A DNA stretch of 35,072 nt, from the NCBI GenBank assembly GCA_035280025.1, contig DATEGT010000025.1, positions 1 through 35,072 of the forward strand. Reading direction: 5' to 3'. Source of the stretch: VBDM01 sp035280025. Lineage in GTDB: Bacteria; Pseudomonadota; Gammaproteobacteria; Burkholderiales; SG8-39. Of this stretch, positions 7,345-16,220 are shown one piece after another (position 1 is the first letter of the stretch; each line of letters begins with the position of its first letter). The translations under genes were made by a program, and so were the position numbers. Under the pieces are notes generated by a model. That model saw only the letters and a list, made by a program, of their open reading frames with translations. It did no database searches and was not told the DNA's origin.

Positions 7345-9000
7345 TTACATGTTCGGATAGTTGGGACCTCCGCCCCCCTGGGGCGCGACCCAGACGATGT
7401 TCTGAGCCGGATCCTTGATGTCGCAGGTCTTGCAGTGCACGCAGTTCTGGGCGTTGATCTGCAAGCGCGCTTTCTCCCCGCCGGATCGATCGCCCTCGCG
7501 GACGAATTCGTACACACCCGCGGGGCAGTACCTGCCCTCGGGCCCGGCGTACTTCGCGAGATTGAGGCTGATCGGCAGCGATGCGTCCTTCAGCTTCAGG
7601 TGACCGGGTTGATTCTCCTCGTGGTGGGTGTTCGAGACGAACACCGAGGACAGCCGATCGAACGTGAGCTTGCCGTCGGGCTTCGGATACTCGATGGGTT
7701 CGCACTCGGACGCCGGCCGCAGCCCTTCGTGGTCCGGGCGCCGGTGGTGCAGAGTCCAGGGGAATTTCCCGCCGAGCAGGTATTGCTCCACGCCGACCAT
7801 CGCGGTACCGGCGTACAGGCCCTTGGACATCCACTGCTTGAAATTGCGCGCCCGGTAGAGCTCGTCGAAGAGCCAGGATTCGCGGAACGCCTCGGGATAC
7901 GAGCTGAGCTCGTCGCCGGACCGGCCGGCCTGCAGCGCGGAGCACGCGGCTTCCGCGGCGAGCATGCCGGACTTGATGGCCGCATGGCTCCCCTTGATCC
8001 GCGCGGCATTGAGAAACCCCGCTTCGTCGCCGATAAGCGCGCCGCCGGGGAACACGAGCTTGGGGAGCGACATGATGCCGCCGGCGGCGATCGCGCGGGC
8101 GCCGTACGCGATTCGCCTGCCTCCCGCAAAGAATCCGCGGATCTGGGGATGGGTCTTGTACCGCTGAAATTCCTCGTAGGGGCTCAAGTAGGGATTCGAG
8201 TACGACAGGCCTACGATGAAGCCCACGCACACCAGCCGCTCTTCCATGTGATACAGAAAGGAGCCACCGTAGGTATCGGACCTCAGCGGCCAGCCGGCCG
8301 AATGGATGACGAGGCCGGGTCTGTGCCTGGCCGAGTCGATTTCCCACAGTTCCTTGAGGCCGAGTCCGTATACCTGCGGGTCGGAATTCGCGCCGAGCCC
8401 GAACTTGGCCATCAACTGCCTGCCCAGATGCCCGCGACAGCCCTCGGCGAACAAGGTGTACTTCCCCTGCAACTCGATACCGGGCTGGTACTGCTCCGTC
8501 GGCTTGCCGTCGCGTCCGATCCCCATGTCCCCGGTGGCGACGCCGCGCACGCGCCCCTTGGGGTCGTAGAGCACCTCCGCTGCCGCGAAGCCGGGATAGA
8601 TCTCGACGCCGAGCGCCTCGGCCTGCTGACCCAGCCAGCGGCAAACGTTGCCGAGGCTCACGACGTAGTTGCCCTCGTTGCGGAAGCATTCGGGAAGGAA
8701 AACGTTCGGGACCTTGAACGAGCCGGACTCTCCGAGGAAGAGGAAGCGATCCTCCGCGACCGGCGTCCTGAGCGGCGCGCCGCGCTTCTTCCAGTCGGGC
8801 AGCAGCTCTGTCAGGGCGCGCGGGTCCATTACGGCGCCCGAGAGAATGTGAGCGCCGATCTCCGAGCCCTTCTCGACGACGCAGACACCGAGCTCCGCCT
8901 TGCTTTCGGCCGCGAGCTGCTTCAGGCGGATGGCGGCGGCGAGCCCGGCGGGACCCCCGCCGACCACGACGACGTCGAATTGCATCGATTCGCGCGCCAC
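7345..9000 (-). CDS. Electron transfer flavoprotein-ubiquinone oxidoreductase
   Basis: This 551-residue monotopic membrane flavoprotein passes electrons from reduced ETF to the quinone pool. It has an N-terminal FAD-binding motif (FDVVVVGGGPAGLAAAIRLK) and central FAD/quinone domain segments (AEGCRGHLGRQL, CVGFIVGLSYSNPYLSPYEE). The C-terminal 4Fe-4S cluster region is NCVHCKTCDIKDPAQNI, with Cys520, 523 and 526 visible. I chose GTG at 9000 because GGAG lies 5 nt upstream and the resulting MARESMQFDVV matches the usual N-terminus; ATG at 8985 is the alternative. Upstream in-frame codons would run into the divergent promoter. It completes the ETF pathway encoded nearby. Confidence 0.95.
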   Translation of the reverse strand: MARESMQFDVVVVGGGPAGLAAAIRLKQLAAESKAELGVCVVEKGSEIGAHILSGAVMDPRALTELLPDWKKRGAPLRTPVAEDRFLFLGESGSFKVPNVFLPECFRNEGNYVVSLGNVCRWLGQQAEALGVEIYPGFAAAEVLYDPKGRVRGVATGDMGIGRDGKPTEQYQPGIELQGKYTLFAEGCRGHLGRQLMAKFGLGANSDPQVYGLGLKELWEIDSARHRPGLVIHSAGWPLRSDTYGGSFLYHMEERLVCVGFIVGLSYSNPYLSPYEEFQRYKTHPQIRGFFAGGRRIAYGARAIAAGGIMSLPKLVFPGGALIGDEAGFLNAARIKGSHAAIKSGMLAAEAACSALQAGRSGDELSSYPEAFRESWLFDELYRARNFKQWMSKGLYAGTAMVGVEQYLLGGKFPWTLHHRRPDHEGLRPASECEPIEYPKPDGKLTFDRLSSVFVSNTHHEENQPGHLKLKDASLPISLNLAKYAGPEGRYCPAGVYEFVREGDRSGGEKARLQINAQNCVHCKTCDIKDPAQNIVWVAPQGGGGPNYPNM

Positions 9001-9027
9001 CGAATCTCCGATCTCAAGGCCCGGCAA

Positions 9028-9035
9028 ATTATAAT
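9028..9035. promoter_or_regulatory. Candidate shared bidirectional -10 element (ATTATAAT)
   Basis: A second copy of the self-complementary octamer ATTATAAT, giving TATAAT on both strands. It lies between the ETF-QO start (9000, minus) and the acetoacetyl-CoA synthetase start (9056, plus). Each direction then reads into a good ribosome-binding site (GGAG for the minus gene, AGGAG at 9045-9049 for the plus gene) with short leaders of about 15-20 nt. No clear -35 hexamer is visible. Confidence 0.6.
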
Positions 9036-9055
9036 GCGTGGGACAGGAGATCCCG

Positions 9056-11020
9056 ATGGTCGAGAAGCCGCTGTGGCGGCCCAGCCAGGAGCGCATCGAG
9101 GAGGCGAACCTCACCCGCTTCGCGCGTCAGGCAATCCGCGACTGGAAGCTGGGCATCAACGACTATCCCGCCTTCTACCGCTGGACGGCCGACCACCCCG
9201 AGCAATTCTGGGAATCGGTATGGAAGTTCGCCGGCGTGCGCTCCAGCGCCAAGGGGGCGCGCGTGCTCGTCGACGGCGACCGCCTGCCCGGCGCGCGCTG
9301 GTACCCGGACGCGAGACTCAACTTCGCGGAGAATCTGCTCCGGAGGCGGGATGCATCCACCGCGCTGGTGTTCTGGGGAGAGAACCGGGTGAAGCGTCGC
9401 CTCACTCACCGGGAGCTCTACGAGCTGGTTTCGCGCCTTGCCCAGAGCCTTCGGGCATTGGGCGTCGCGCCCGGCGACAGGGTCGCGGCGTACCTCCCGA
9501 ACATGCCCGAAGCCATCGTCGCGATGCTTGCGGCGGCGAGCGTCGGGGCTACGTTTTCGACCTGCTCGCCCGATTTCGGGGCGAGGGGCGCGCTCGATCG
9601 ATTCGGCCAGATAGCGCCCAAGGTGCTGTTCGTCGCCGACGGCTACTTCTACAACGGAAAAGAGATCGATTCCCTCGCCAGGGCGGGGGAAATCGCATCC
9701 GGCCTTCCCGGCCTCGAGCGCGTGGTGGTGATTCCCTACGTGAACGCCCGGCCGGACGTTGCTCGCGTGCCTGGGGCGCAGCGCTTCGACGATTTCATCG
9801 CGGCCCAGGCGGGTGGCGACATCCGTTTCGAGCAGCTTCCCTTCGACCATCCCTTGTACATCCTTTTTTCCTCGGGAACGACGGGCGCGCCCAAGTGCAT
9901 CGTGCACGGCGCCGGCGGCGCCCTGCTCAAGCACCTGTGCGAGCAGCAATTGCACTGCGACGTCAGGCCGGGCGACCGCCTGTTCTACTTCACGACTCTG
10001 GGATGGATGATGTGGAACTGGCTGGCTTCCGGGCTGGCTTCCGGGGCGATACTGCTGCTCTACGACGGCTCGCCGTTCGTCGAGGACGGGCGGATCCTCT
10101 TCGACTATGCCGACGCGGAAGGGACGACGCACCTCGGCACTTCCGCCAAGTTCCTCGATGCCGCCGCCAAGGCTGGCGTAGAGCCGGCGAGAACCCACAA
10201 GCTGGAGCAGCTGCGGACCGTGCTGTCGACCGGATCGCCGCTCGCGCCCGAGGGCTTCGACTTCGTCTACCGGTCGATCAAGCGCGACGTTTGCCTGTCC
10301 TCCATTTCCGGGGGAACGGACATCTGCGGCTGTTTCGTGCTCGGCAACCCCATCCTGCCGGTGTGGCGGGGAGAGATCCAGTGCAGGGCGCTGGGCCTCA
10401 AGGTCGAGGTCTTCGACGAGAGCGGGAGCCCGGTCGAGGGTGAGAAGGGCGAGCTCGTCTGCACCCGCCCGTTTCCCTCGCTGCCCCTGGGCTTCTGGGG
10501 CGATCCCGGAGGCGCGAAGTACCACGCCGCCTACTTCGAGCGCTTCCCGGGCGTCTGGACCCACGGCGACTGGTGCGAGCTGACCGCACACGGCGGAATG
10601 ATCATCTACGGCCGCTCCGACGCCGTGCTCAACCCGGGAGGCGTGCGCATCGGAACCGCCGAAATCTACCGTCAGGTCGAGCAACTGGACGAAGTGGTCG
10701 AGTCGATCGTCATCGGCCAGACCTGGCCGCCGGGAGAGATCGGCGACGTACGGGTGGTGCTGTTCGTGAAGCTGCGCGAAGGACGGGAGCTCGACGAGGA
10801 GCTGGTCGCCAAGATCAAGGGCCGCATCCGCGAGAACACCACTCCGCGCCACGTCCCGGCGAAAGTGCTCCAGGTGCGGGACATCCCGCGCACCAAGTCG
10901 AACAAGATCGTGGAGCTCGCGGTGCGCGAAGTCGTGCACGGACGTCCGGTAAAGAACGTCGAGGCGCTGGCCAATCCCGAAGCTCTGGAGTACTTCCGCA
11001 ACCGCCCAGAGCTGAGCTGA
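9056..11020 (+). CDS. Acetoacetyl-CoA synthetase (acetoacetate-CoA ligase)
   Basis: This 654-residue ANL-superfamily ligase makes acetoacetyl-CoA from acetoacetate, ATP and CoA via an acyl-adenylate. The P-loop-like A3 motif is YILFSSGTTGAPKCIVHG. The AACS-specific segment FYFTTLGWMMWNWLASGLASGA distinguishes it from acetyl-CoA synthetase. The ISGGTDICGCF, GVRIGTAEIYRQVE and C-terminal IPRTKSNKIVELAVRE motifs are present, the last carrying the conserved Lys. ATG at 9056 was chosen because AGGAG lies 6 nt upstream. It diverges from ETF-QO across a shared -10 candidate. It may feed ketone bodies or PHB-derived acetoacetate into acetyl-CoA metabolism. Confidence 0.95.
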   Translation: MVEKPLWRPSQERIEEANLTRFARQAIRDWKLGINDYPAFYRWTADHPEQFWESVWKFAGVRSSAKGARVLVDGDRLPGARWYPDARLNFAENLLRRRDASTALVFWGENRVKRRLTHRELYELVSRLAQSLRALGVAPGDRVAAYLPNMPEAIVAMLAAASVGATFSTCSPDFGARGALDRFGQIAPKVLFVADGYFYNGKEIDSLARAGEIASGLPGLERVVVIPYVNARPDVARVPGAQRFDDFIAAQAGGDIRFEQLPFDHPLYILFSSGTTGAPKCIVHGAGGALLKHLCEQQLHCDVRPGDRLFYFTTLGWMMWNWLASGLASGAILLLYDGSPFVEDGRILFDYADAEGTTHLGTSAKFLDAAAKAGVEPARTHKLEQLRTVLSTGSPLAPEGFDFVYRSIKRDVCLSSISGGTDICGCFVLGNPILPVWRGEIQCRALGLKVEVFDESGSPVEGEKGELVCTRPFPSLPLGFWGDPGGAKYHAAYFERFPGVWTHGDWCELTAHGGMIIYGRSDAVLNPGGVRIGTAEIYRQVEQLDEVVESIVIGQTWPPGEIGDVRVVLFVKLREGRELDEELVAKIKGRIRENTTPRHVPAKVLQVRDIPRTKSNKIVELAVREVVHGRPVKNVEALANPEALEYFRNRPELS

Positions 11021-11048
11021 TCCGATTTTCCGTGAGTGGTTCAGCTCG

Positions 11049-11070
11049 GGCCGGTGCCTTTTTACCGGCC
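11049..11070 (+). terminator. Candidate hairpin after acetoacetyl-CoA synthetase
   Basis: GGCCGGT (11049-11055) pairs with ACCGGCC (11064-11070) around an 8-nt loop, 28 nt after the stop codon. The T-run lies in the loop rather than after the stem, so this is not a classical intrinsic terminator. It separates this gene from pyrG. Confidence 0.35.
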
Positions 11071-11128
11071 GGCTAGAGCGGGAGCGCGATTTCGTGTACC
11101 ATTCTCCATCCCATCCCCCTGGTTTGTG

Positions 11129-12781
11129 ATGGCCAAGTACGTGTTCGTGTCGGGCGGTGTGGTCTCCTCTCTGGGGAAGGGGATAGCCGCCGCCTCCCTC
11201 GCCGCGATTCTCGAATCGCGCGGCATCAAAGTCACCCTGCTGAAGCTCGACCCGTACATCAACGTCGATCCGGGAACAATGAGCCCTTTCCAGCACGGAG
11301 AGGTGTTCGTCACCGACGACGGCGCCGAGACCGATCTGGACCTCGGCCACTACGAGCGCTTCCTCTCGGCTCGCATGAAGAAGTGCAACAACTTCACCAC
11401 GGGCCAGATCTACGACTCTGTCATCAAGAAGGAACGCCGCGGCGATTACCTCGGGCGCACCGTCCAGGTCATTCCGCACGTCACCGACGAGATCAAGGCG
11501 TTCATCGCCCGCGGCGCCGGGGACGCGGAAGTCGCGATCGTCGAGATCGGCGGCACGGTGGGCGACATCGAGTCCCTGCCGTTTCTCGAGGCGGTGCGGC
11601 AGATGGGCCTGGAACTCGGCTCGAACAACACCTGCTATCTGCACCTCACCCTGGTTCCCTTCATCAAGAGTGCCGGCGAGATCAAGACCAAGCCGACGCA
11701 GCATTCGGTAAAGGAACTGCGCGGCATCGGCATCCAGCCCGACGCGCTGCTGTGCCGGTCCGACCGCCCGATACCCGACGACGAGAAGAAGAAGATCGCG
11801 CTCTTCACCAACGTCCAGGCCAGGGGGGTGATCTCGGTGTGGGACGCGGAATCGATCTACACGATTCCCTGGATGCTGCACCAGCAGATGCTCGACGAGA
11901 TCGTTTGCCACAAGCTCGGGATCATCGCGAGGCCCGCGGACCTGAGGTCGTGGAAGAAGCTGGTCGATGCTCTCCAGAATCCCCAGCACGAGATCACCAT
12001 CGCGATGGTGGGCAAGTACGTCGACCTCACGGACTCCTACAAGTCGCTCAACGAAGCGCTGGTGCACGCCGGGATACACGCACGCAGCAAGGTGAACATC
12101 CGCTACGTCGACGCCGAGGAGATCGAGAAGGAGGGCCTGGGAACGGCGCTGAAGGGGGTCGATGCCATCCTCGTTCCCGGGGGCTTCGGCAAGCGCGGTG
12201 TGGAAGGCATGATGAAGGCGATTCAGTACGCCAGGGAAAGCAAGATTCCGTACCTGGGAATATGCCTGGGCATGCAGCTCGCGGTGATCGAATATTCGCG
12301 CAACGTCGCCGGGCTGGCCGGCGCCAACTCGACCGAGTTCGACCGCGACACGCCGCATCCGGTGATCGCGCTCGTGACCGAGTGGCAGGACCGCGACGGC
12401 CGCGTCGAGCGGCGCGACGAGAAATCCGACCTCGGCGGCACGATGCGGCTCGGAGCGCAGGCCGCGAGCCTGGAGGCCGGGAGCCTGGCGCGGAAGGTCT
12501 ACGGGTCGGACGTCATCAACGAGCGCCATCGCCACCGCTACGAGGCGAACAACCAGTACCTCCAGCGGTTGAAGGACAAGGGATTGCGGGTCTCGGGTCT
12601 GACGCAGCGCGAGCAGCTCTGCGAGATGATCGAATTGCCGTCGCACCCTTGGTTCGTCGGCTGCCAGTTCCATCCCGAATTCACATCGACGCCGCGCGCA
12701 GGGCATCCGCTATTCACGGCCTTCGTCGAAGCTGCGCTTCAATACCAGGCGAGCAAGACCAAGACCGCCATCGCAGCATGA
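11129..12781 (+). CDS. pyrG: CTP synthase (glutamine-hydrolysing)
   Basis: This 550-residue enzyme aminates UTP to CTP using ATP and glutamine. The N-terminal synthetase domain begins KYVFVSGGVVSSLGKGIAAA, which includes the P-loop, and continues with KLDPYINVDPGTMSPFQHGE. The C-terminal class I glutamine amidotransferase domain has the nucleophile Cys379 in LGICLGMQLA, the same position as in E. coli, and the CQFHPEFTS His/Glu pair. ATG at 11129 gives the conserved MAKYVFVSGG start. The stop overlaps the kdsA ATG by 4 nt. This order (pyrG-kdsA-eno-ftsB) is common in betaproteobacteria. Confidence 0.98.
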   Translation: MAKYVFVSGGVVSSLGKGIAAASLAAILESRGIKVTLLKLDPYINVDPGTMSPFQHGEVFVTDDGAETDLDLGHYERFLSARMKKCNNFTTGQIYDSVIKKERRGDYLGRTVQVIPHVTDEIKAFIARGAGDAEVAIVEIGGTVGDIESLPFLEAVRQMGLELGSNNTCYLHLTLVPFIKSAGEIKTKPTQHSVKELRGIGIQPDALLCRSDRPIPDDEKKKIALFTNVQARGVISVWDAESIYTIPWMLHQQMLDEIVCHKLGIIARPADLRSWKKLVDALQNPQHEITIAMVGKYVDLTDSYKSLNEALVHAGIHARSKVNIRYVDAEEIEKEGLGTALKGVDAILVPGGFGKRGVEGMMKAIQYARESKIPYLGICLGMQLAVIEYSRNVAGLAGANSTEFDRDTPHPVIALVTEWQDRDGRVERRDEKSDLGGTMRLGAQAASLEAGSLARKVYGSDVINERHRHRYEANNQYLQRLKDKGLRVSGLTQREQLCEMIELPSHPWFVGCQFHPEFTSTPRAGHPLFTAFVEAALQYQASKTKTAIAA

Positions 12782-13635
12782 AGCTTTGCGGCTTTCAGGC
12801 CGGCCTCGACAATCCTCTGTTCCTGATAGCCGGTCCCTGCGTCGTCGAATCGAAGCAGATGGCTCTGGACACGGCCGCGACCCTCAAGGAGATCACCGTC
12901 GAGCTCGGCATCCCGTTCATCTACAAGTCTTCGTACGACAAGGCCAACCGCAGCTCCGGCAAGTCGTTCCGCGGCCTGGGCATGGCCAAGGGGCTGGAAA
13001 TCCTCGAGGAAGTGAAGAAAAAGGTCGGCGTGCCGGTGTTGACCGATGTCCATGAGAAAGAGGACATCGCCGAGGTCGCGGCTGCGGTCGATGTGCTGCA
13101 GACACCCGCGTTTCTCTGCCGGCAGACCGATTTCATCCATGCCGTGGCGGCGGCGGGCCGGCCGGTCAACATCAAGAAAGGCCAGTTTCTTTCGCCGAGC
13201 GAGATGAAGAACGTCGTGGACAAGGCGCGCGAAGCAAGCGGCGAGGAAAACATCCTGGTGTGCGAGCGGGGCGCCTCCTTCGGCTACAACAATCTGGTCT
13301 CGGACATGCGCTCGCTCGCGATCATGCGGGCGACGGGCTGCCCGGTCGTGTTCGATGCGACCCATTCGGTACAGCTCCCGGGCGGGCAGGGCAGCTCGTC
13401 GGGAGGTCAGCGGGAGTTCGTCCCCGTGCTGGCGCGTGCCGCGGTTGCGAGCGGGATCGCCGGGGTCTTCATGGAAACGCATCCCGATCCCGAGCATGCG
13501 CCCTCGGACGGACCGAACGCCTGGCCCCTGGATCGCATGAAGGATCTGCTGAGGACGCTGAAGGAGCTCGATGCGCTGGTAAAGAAGCAGGGCTTCGCGG
13601 AGCAGAGGCTGGGGCAGAAGAAGAAGGACAAATAG
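12778..13635 (+). CDS. kdsA: 3-deoxy-8-phosphooctulonate (KDO-8-P) synthase
   Basis: A 285-residue aldol-type synthase that condenses phosphoenolpyruvate with arabinose 5-phosphate to KDO-8-phosphate for lipopolysaccharide. Family motifs are LFLIAGPCVVES, the KSSYDKANRSSGKSFRG substrate loop, PVLTDVHEKED, LQTPAFLCRQTDF, VNIKKGQFLSP, VFDATHSVQLPGGQG and METHPDPEHAPSDGPN. ATG at 12778 lies within the pyrG stop. It ends directly before the enolase ATG (no gap). The enolase product phosphoenolpyruvate is a KdsA substrate, a metabolic reason sometimes offered for this clustering. Confidence 0.98.
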   Translation: MKLCGFQAGLDNPLFLIAGPCVVESKQMALDTAATLKEITVELGIPFIYKSSYDKANRSSGKSFRGLGMAKGLEILEEVKKKVGVPVLTDVHEKEDIAEVAAAVDVLQTPAFLCRQTDFIHAVAAAGRPVNIKKGQFLSPSEMKNVVDKAREASGEENILVCERGASFGYNNLVSDMRSLAIMRATGCPVVFDATHSVQLPGGQGSSSGGQREFVPVLARAAVASGIAGVFMETHPDPEHAPSDGPNAWPLDRMKDLLRTLKELDALVKKQGFAEQRLGQKKKDK

Positions 13636-14919
13636 ATGAGCTCGATCGTCGACGTCGTCGCCAGGGAAATTCTCGATTCGCGAGGCAACCCGACCGTGGA
13701 AGCGGATGTGCTGATCGAATCCGGGGTGATGGGGCGCGCGGCCGTGCCCTCCGGAGCGTCCACCGGCACGCGCGAGGCGCTCGAGCTGCGCGACAAGGAC
13801 AAGGCCCGCTACGCGGGCAAAGGCGTCCTCAAGGCGGTCGAGCACATCAACACCGAGATCTCCGAGGCGATCATGGGGCTGGACGCCCAGGAGCAGAGCT
13901 TCATCGACAAGACCCTCATCGAGTTGGATGGCACCGAGAACAAGTCGCGCCTGGGTGCGAACGCGATCCTGGCCGTTTCGATGGCGGTCGCCAAGGCGGC
14001 GGCGGAGGAATCCGGCCTGCCCCTGTACCGCTATTTCGGCGGCTCGGGCGGAATGCAGATGCCGGTGCCGATGATGAATGTGATTAACGGCGGGGCTCAC
14101 GCGGACAACAACCTGGACATCCAGGAATTCATGATCGTGCCGATCGGCGCAGCGAGCTTTAGAGAAGCGCTGCGGTGCGGCGCCGAAGTGTTTCACGCGC
14201 TCAAGGGACTGCTGGAGAGCCGGCGCCTGTCCACCGCGGTCGGCGACGAGGGAGGTTTCGCCCCGAGCCTGCCGAGCAACGAGGCTGCGCTGCAGCTTGT
14301 GCTCGAGGCGGTCGAGCGCGCCGGGTATCACGCCGGCACCCACGTGGCGCTGGCGCTCGATTGCGCGAGTTCCGAGTTCTACCGCGACGGCAAGTACGTG
14401 ATCGATTCGAAGAAGCAGAAGCTCGGTTCGGCCGAGTTCGGGGATCTGCTCGCCTCGTGGGCCGGGAAGTATCCCATCCTCAGCATCGAAGACGGCATGG
14501 CCGAATCGGACTGGGACGGCTGGCGCGAGCTGACGGACAGGCTGGGAAAGAAAGTGCAACTCGTGGGCGACGACGTGTTCGTCACGAACACGAAGATCCT
14601 GCGTGAAGGGATCCAGCTCGGGATAGCGAATTCGATCCTGGTCAAGGTGAACCAGATCGGGACGCTCACCGAAACGTTCGCCGCGATCGAAATGGCGAAG
14701 CGGGCGAGCTACACCGCGGTGATCTCGCACCGCTCCGGCGAGACGGAAGACACGACCATCGCCGACATCGCGGTCGGCATGAACGCGCTCCAGATCAAGA
14801 CCGGGTCGCTCTCGCGGTCGGACCGGGTCGCCAAATACAATCAGTTGCTGCGCATCGAAGAGGATCTGGGGGAAACCGTCGGGTATCCCGGACGGGAAGC
14901 TTTCTATCAGCTCCGATGA
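13636..14919 (+). CDS. eno: Enolase (phosphopyruvate hydratase)
   Basis: This 427-residue glycolytic enzyme interconverts 2-phosphoglycerate and phosphoenolpyruvate. It shows the N-terminal ILDSRGNPTVEADV and GAVPSGASTG-type loop (AAVPSGASTGTREALELRD). VGDEGGFAPSL carries the acid residue Glu205. LVGDDVFVTNTKIL and ILVKVNQIGTLTET contain the catalytic Lys337, and SHRSGETEDTTIAD plus KTGSLSRSDRVAKYNQLLRI are also present. Length is normal. ATG follows the kdsA stop without a gap, and the enolase stop overlaps the ftsB ATG (ATGA). Confidence 0.98.
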   Translation: MSSIVDVVAREILDSRGNPTVEADVLIESGVMGRAAVPSGASTGTREALELRDKDKARYAGKGVLKAVEHINTEISEAIMGLDAQEQSFIDKTLIELDGTENKSRLGANAILAVSMAVAKAAAEESGLPLYRYFGGSGGMQMPVPMMNVINGGAHADNNLDIQEFMIVPIGAASFREALRCGAEVFHALKGLLESRRLSTAVGDEGGFAPSLPSNEAALQLVLEAVERAGYHAGTHVALALDCASSEFYRDGKYVIDSKKQKLGSAEFGDLLASWAGKYPILSIEDGMAESDWDGWRELTDRLGKKVQLVGDDVFVTNTKILREGIQLGIANSILVKVNQIGTLTETFAAIEMAKRASYTAVISHRSGETEDTTIADIAVGMNALQIKTGSLSRSDRVAKYNQLLRIEEDLGETVGYPGREAFYQLR

Positions 14920-15212
14920 GAGTCCTCGCCTACACCTTGGCGGCGTTCATACTGCTTTTGCAGTACCCGCTGTGGTTCGGCAAGGGGGGGTGGGTGCGGG
15001 TCTGGCAGCTGGAACGGCAGGTGCAGGAGCAGAAACAGGGCAACGCGGCCCTCGCGCGCCGCAACGAGGCTCTCGACGCGGAGGTGCGCGATTTGAAGCA
15101 GGGTTTCGAGGCGATCGAGGAGCGCGCCCGCTATGAGCTCGGCCTGATCAAGCAGGACGAAGTCTTTTTCCAGGTCGTGCCACCGGCGCCCGACGGCAAG
15201 CCTCGGCGCTAG
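14916..15212 (+). CDS. ftsB: Cell division protein FtsB
   Basis: This 98-residue bitopic membrane protein of the divisome bridges FtsL and FtsQ. A short cytoplasmic N-terminus is followed by one membrane segment (about residues 4-21, VLAYTLAAFILLLQYPLWF). A coiled coil comes next (about 26-65), in which QLERQVQEQKQGNAALARRN is followed by EALDAEVRDLKQG. The family-typical ERARYELGLIKQDEVFFQVV comes after that. It is the last gene of the pyrG-kdsA-eno-ftsB unit and overlaps eno by 4 nt. Position directly after eno is the usual location of ftsB in proteobacteria, which supports the call despite its small size. Confidence 0.94.
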   Translation: MRVLAYTLAAFILLLQYPLWFGKGGWVRVWQLERQVQEQKQGNAALARRNEALDAEVRDLKQGFEAIEERARYELGLIKQDEVFFQVVPPAPDGKPRR

Positions 15213-15291
15213 GGAACGTCCGCTCTTTCTCCTAGCTGCTCGAGAACGGCCGCTGCGGGCTCGCAGGCATCGGTCCGCTGGCCAGCCGGTC

Positions 15292-15297
15292 TATAAT
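15292..15297 (+). promoter_or_regulatory. Candidate -10 element (TATAAT) for the dioxygenase gene
   Basis: A perfect TATAAT stands in the otherwise G+C-rich 159-bp gap between ftsB and the phytanoyl-CoA-dioxygenase-like gene, about 75 nt before its ATG. No convincing -35 hexamer lies 16-18 nt upstream. A 6-bp inverted repeat (GCTAGG 15208-15213, CCTAGC 15231-15236) overlaps the ftsB stop and might aid termination. Confidence 0.4.
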
Positions 15298-15371
15298 CGG
15301 GCCATCCGGATCCGCTGTCGGTCTCTTGCCAATCCGGCACGAGCGGGGTGGGTCATGCGCGGGGCGTCGCC

Positions 15372-16217
15372 ATGAAACTCAGCCGGGACCAGATCCAGCG
15401 CTTTGAGCAGGACGGATTCCTTTTCTTTCCGGAATTGTTCCGTCCCGAGGAAGTCAAGGTACTGACCGACGAGGTCCCGCGTCTCTACGCTCAGCGCCGC
15501 CCCGAAAACGTCCGCGAAAAGGGCAGCGAGGCCGTGCGCACCAGCTTCGCCGCTCATATGTACAGCCTTCCCTTCGCCAAACTCGCGCGGCATCCCCGCA
15601 TGGTCGAGCCGATCACGCAGATTTTCGGCGAAAACGTGTACATGCACCAATTCAAGATCAACGGAAAGATGGCGTTCGACGGCGACGTGTGGCAATGGCA
15701 CCAGGACTACGGCACCTGGAAGAACGACGATTGGATGCCCGAGCCCCGCGCCATGAACGTCGCGATATTTCTGGACGAAGTGAACGAGTTCAACGGGCCG
15801 CTGATGCTCATTCCCGGCAGCCACCTGAGGGGCGTGCTTGACGCCCGGCACGATACCTCCACGACCAGCTACCCGCTCTGGACGATCGACCACGAGACGA
15901 TCTCGACGCTCGTCGAGCGCGGCGGCGGTATCGTTGCGCCCAAGGGCACGCCCGGATCGATGATCCTGTTCCACTCGTGCCTCGTCCACGCCTCAACCTC
16001 GAATCTCTCGCCCTGGAACCGGATCAGCGTGTACCTGAGCCTGTGCGCGGTGTCCAACCACATACGGCGTTTCAAGCGGCCCGAGTACATCGCCCATCGG
16101 GATTTCGCCCCGCTTCAATGCCTGCCGGACGACTGCCTGCTGAAGGACTACGAAGTTCCGCTCCCCTGGAAAGACGGCACTCCGGCTGAGGCCCTGAAGC
16201 CGCTGGTTGCCGCCTAG
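15372..16217 (+). CDS. Phytanoyl-CoA dioxygenase (PhyH) family protein
   Basis: A 281-residue Fe(II)/2-oxoglutarate-dependent oxygenase of the PhyH/EctD fold. The metal triad is visible as His110 and Asp112 (WQWHQDYGTW) plus distal His206 (LVHASTSNLSPWNR). The Arg of NRISVYLSL should bind 2-oxoglutarate. IPGSHLRGVL is also typical. ATG at 15372 was chosen because it gives the family start MKLSRDQIQRFEQDGFLFFPELF; a GTG at 15348 is in frame but adds no conserved residues. The next gene starts 3 bp after the stop, so the two are probably co-translated. The substrate is unknown; family members hydroxylate acyl-CoAs, ectoine and secondary metabolites. Confidence 0.85.
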   Translation: MKLSRDQIQRFEQDGFLFFPELFRPEEVKVLTDEVPRLYAQRRPENVREKGSEAVRTSFAAHMYSLPFAKLARHPRMVEPITQIFGENVYMHQFKINGKMAFDGDVWQWHQDYGTWKNDDWMPEPRAMNVAIFLDEVNEFNGPLMLIPGSHLRGVLDARHDTSTTSYPLWTIDHETISTLVERGGGIVAPKGTPGSMILFHSCLVHASTSNLSPWNRISVYLSLCAVSNHIRRFKRPEYIAHRDFAPLQCLPDDCLLKDYEVPLPWKDGTPAEALKPLVAA

Positions 16218-16220
16218 CCG

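Noticed and set aside
7435..10443. A plus-strand open frame of about 1000 codons across ETF-QO and acetoacetyl-CoA synthetase
   Set aside because: It overlaps two well-supported genes and the divergent promoter, and its product has no family features.
9029..12706. A 1225-codon minus-strand open frame across acetoacetyl-CoA synthetase and pyrG
   Set aside because: It is antisense to two genes with intact catalytic motifs and has low-complexity composition; a G+C artefact.
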